A stretch of 39,884 bases of DNA. Source: an uncultured Candidatus Saccharibacteria bacterium. GTDB lineage: Bacteria; Patescibacteriota; Saccharimonadia; Saccharimonadales; Saccharimonadaceae. Position 1 is the first letter of the stretch, and each line of letters starts with the position of its first letter. Positions 38,437-39,884 of the stretch are shown here, one piece after another. The translations under genes and the position numbers were made by a program. Under the pieces are notes generated by a model, which worked only from the letters and a program-made list of their open reading frames with translations, did no database searches and had not been told where the DNA came from. Location: contig CALHWD010000010.1 in assembly GCA_938036825.1 (NCBI GenBank), positions 1 to 39,884 of the forward strand, in the 5' to 3' direction.

Positions 38437-39054
38437 CTAACTCGGCTCTTTTTTTACCTCAACCTTTCCGTCTTTTACTATTATGGCTTCTTCGTTGTTT
38501 ATCGGTAGAAGTTTTATTTTATCTTTGTATACTTTTAGTATCTCTTCCGTGCTTTCTACAAAGGGGTATTCTTTATTATGCGGGAGTGTATAGAAGTCTA
38601 CAAGAGCAAGTCCGCTATAGTCTTTTAATTCTTTTGCGACTGTTTTATCATCCATTATATGATTGTATTCTATGTCAGGCGCACTTATTATAGCTCCTGC
38701 CGACTCTCCCATGTATAACATTCCTTTTGATACCCTCTGCCTGATAATCTTACAAAGTTCCTTCTTTTTAAGTTCCTGTAAGAGGTAGAAGGTATTGCCG
38801 CCTGATATATAAAGACACTCGCATACATCAAGTATATCTATTATTTCAGCGTATTCTCTTTTTGATATGTCCAGGATATTTAGGCTGTATCCCAGATCTC
38901 TGAATGTATCTACTGCCTCATCAACATATTTTGTATAACTTTCAACATTGGAAGCAGTAGGTATGAACACTATTTCTTTTACTTTTAAGTCTGATAAAAA
39001 ATCTTCTGCAATTTTTTTAGTTCCTGCCAAATATGATGTTAAAAACAGTTCCAT
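38437..39054 (-). CDS. Peptidase E-like serine peptidase, family S51
   Basis: 205 aa. The S51 nucleophile elbow is GMLYMGESAGAIISAPDI with Ser in GESAG; YISGGNTFYLLQEL is the preceding conserved strand, and LVDFYTLPHNKEYPF supplies the His region. Family members cleave after N-terminal Asp (peptidase E) or process cyanophycin-type dipeptides. Strong AAGGAGG site before the ATG. Downstream of thiI on the same strand, 190 bases apart. Typical Clostridia-type sequence, AT-rich. Confidence 0.88.
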   Translation of the reverse strand: MELFLTSYLAGTKKIAEDFLSDLKVKEIVFIPTASNVESYTKYVDEAVDTFRDLGYSLNILDISKREYAEIIDILDVCECLYISGGNTFYLLQELKKKELCKIIRQRVSKGMLYMGESAGAIISAPDIEYNHIMDDKTVAKELKDYSGLALVDFYTLPHNKEYPFVESTEEILKVYKDKIKLLPINNEEAIIVKDGKVEVKKEPS

Positions 39055-39244
39055 ATTCCCTCCTTGTATATGCGATATCGGTAAATATCAGTATATAATC
39101 CTTATTAATGCTTTATTAATATACTCAAATTTCACACACTCACAATCGTGTCAGTGTATTAAAAAATCAATACTTCAGCTAACAAAATGATGATTTTGCA
39201 AACTATACATCAGTTTATCCGATCTTTGTATCAGCTACTTTTTC

Positions 39245-39884
39245 TTATAATCTGCACAAAACTCTTTCCTTAGTCTCTATAGCTTTTTCCACCAGTTTAT
39301 CTATATCTTCAAGAGCTTTTTCCGACTCTTTTATATCCTCTAATTTAGGCTTGGTTACCGGATGTTTTGCCACAAATATGGTACAGCAGTCCTCATAAGG
39401 CTGTATTGAAGTTTCAAATGTGCCTATCCTCTGCGCTATAGCTATAATTTCCTGTTTATCAAAGCCTATGAGCGGTCTGAATACCGGCATCCTGCATACA
39501 TTGTCGGTGACTGCAAGAGAATGTACTGTCTGGCTTGCCACCTGACCTACGCTCTCTCCGGTTATCAGCGCTAAATCTCCGTGAGTTTCAGCTATTGTCT
39601 GCGCAATTTTCATCATATAGCGCCTCATAATTATAGTTATCTCCTCATGAGGGCATTTCTCATATATGTATAATTGTATATCCGTAAAATTAATTATATT
39701 CAAATTTATAGGTCCTGCATAGCGTGCTGTGATACCGGCAAGCTCAATAACCTTCTGCTTAGCTCTTTCTGAGGTATAGGGCGGAGCATGAAAATACACC
39801 GCTTCTATTTTAACTCCTCTCTTTGCTATCATATAGCCTGCTACCGGAGAGTCTATCCCTCCGGATAAAAGCAGCATCGCTCTG
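39245..39884 (-). CDS. thiI: tRNA 4-thiouridine synthase ThiI, C-terminal part, cut by the window edge
   Basis: At least 212 codons, open at the right edge. SGGIDSPVAGYM is the PP-loop ATP site; EEITIIMRRYMMKIAQ, LALITGESVGQVASQT and VCRMPVFRPLIGFDKQEII are ThiI core motifs, and YEDCCTIFVAKHPVTKP includes the conserved Cys of the active site. The N-terminal ferredoxin-like and THUMP domains lie outside the window. ThiI adenylates U8 of tRNA and transfers sulfur, and also serves thiamine synthesis. It ends in a basic KERVLCRL; no rhodanese domain follows, as is usual in Firmicutes. Confidence 0.95.
   Translation of the reverse strand, partial: RAMLLLSGGIDSPVAGYMIAKRGVKIEAVYFHAPPYTSERAKQKVIELAGITARYAGPINLNIINFTDIQLYIYEKCPHEEITIIMRRYMMKIAQTIAETHGDLALITGESVGQVASQTVHSLAVTDNVCRMPVFRPLIGFDKQEIIAIAQRIGTFETSIQPYEDCCTIFVAKHPVTKPKLEDIKESEKALEDIDKLVEKAIETKERVLCRL

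Noticed and set aside
1..39884. CRISPR arrays, rRNA genes, complete insertion sequences
   Set aside because: No regularly spaced repeats, rRNA-like blocks or transposase frames were seen on reading; only a TnpW-like remnant and a possible MITE remain.

Overview
The window is two unlike stretches joined near position 36,290. Bases 1 to about 36,290 are moderately GC-rich and gene-dense. The repertoire (groESL under a CIRCE element, an arcA-arcB-arcD-ddah-arcC arginine cluster, membrane-tethered cell-wall hydrolases, many ABC/MFS exporters, no biosynthesis) and many promoters placed directly on start codons fit a Candidate Phyla Radiation bacterium, most likely an oral-type Saccharibacterium (TM7). 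This assignment is inference from gene content and protein style; no phylogeny was run. TGA is an ordinary stop here. Bases from about 36,300 to the end are AT-rich with strong AGGAGG-type ribosome sites and a Firmicutes (Clostridia-like) repertoire: a broken DUF1413 gene, an ORF6N protein, a TnpW-like small gene, peptidase E and ThiI.

Layout of the first part. 1-2,508 holds a gene tail, then on the minus strand a TasA-like surface protein and a SipW-type signal peptidase fused to a LamG lectin domain. 2,754-4,347: a TetR regulator and a CorA transporter. 4,351-6,692 (minus): a DsbA-like protein, a membrane protein with a CVPC motif, a tethered CHAP hydrolase and a small membrane protein. 6,782-8,428: a large unknown alpha-helical protein. 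8,549-11,519: a structured RNA leader, an ABC-2 exporter, a tethered CPWC thioredoxin and a zinc-ribbon protein. 11,554-15,949: histidine phosphatase, DUF488, a 14-TM MFS pump, NUDIX and a kinase-like protein. 15,969-17,983: CIRCE-groES-groEL. 18,053-20,459: CsoR and a CPH-type copper ATPase. 20,516-22,992: VanZ-RDD and a membrane-anchored GH18. 22,989-27,271: a self-regulated MarR with a heterodimeric ABC exporter. 27,283-30,176: a small membrane protein, PEBP, Fic, a TylF-like methyltransferase and an orphan CdiA-type tRNase. 30,269-35,905: the arginine/methylarginine deiminase operon with a strong terminator. A decayed RhuM gene lies across the join.

How the genes fit together. The extracytoplasmic part (lectin-fused signal peptidase, Cys-containing fibre-like substrate, DsbA and CPWC thiol proteins, CHAP and GH18 hydrolases) reads as a surface kit for attaching to and living on another cell. 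The deiminase operon would supply ATP from arginine and possibly from methylated arginine. MarR, CsoR, TetR and CIRCE modules give stress-responsive export and chaperones. A recurring TATACT-type -10 element 6-8 nt before the ATG suggests that many genes are transcribed without a leader.
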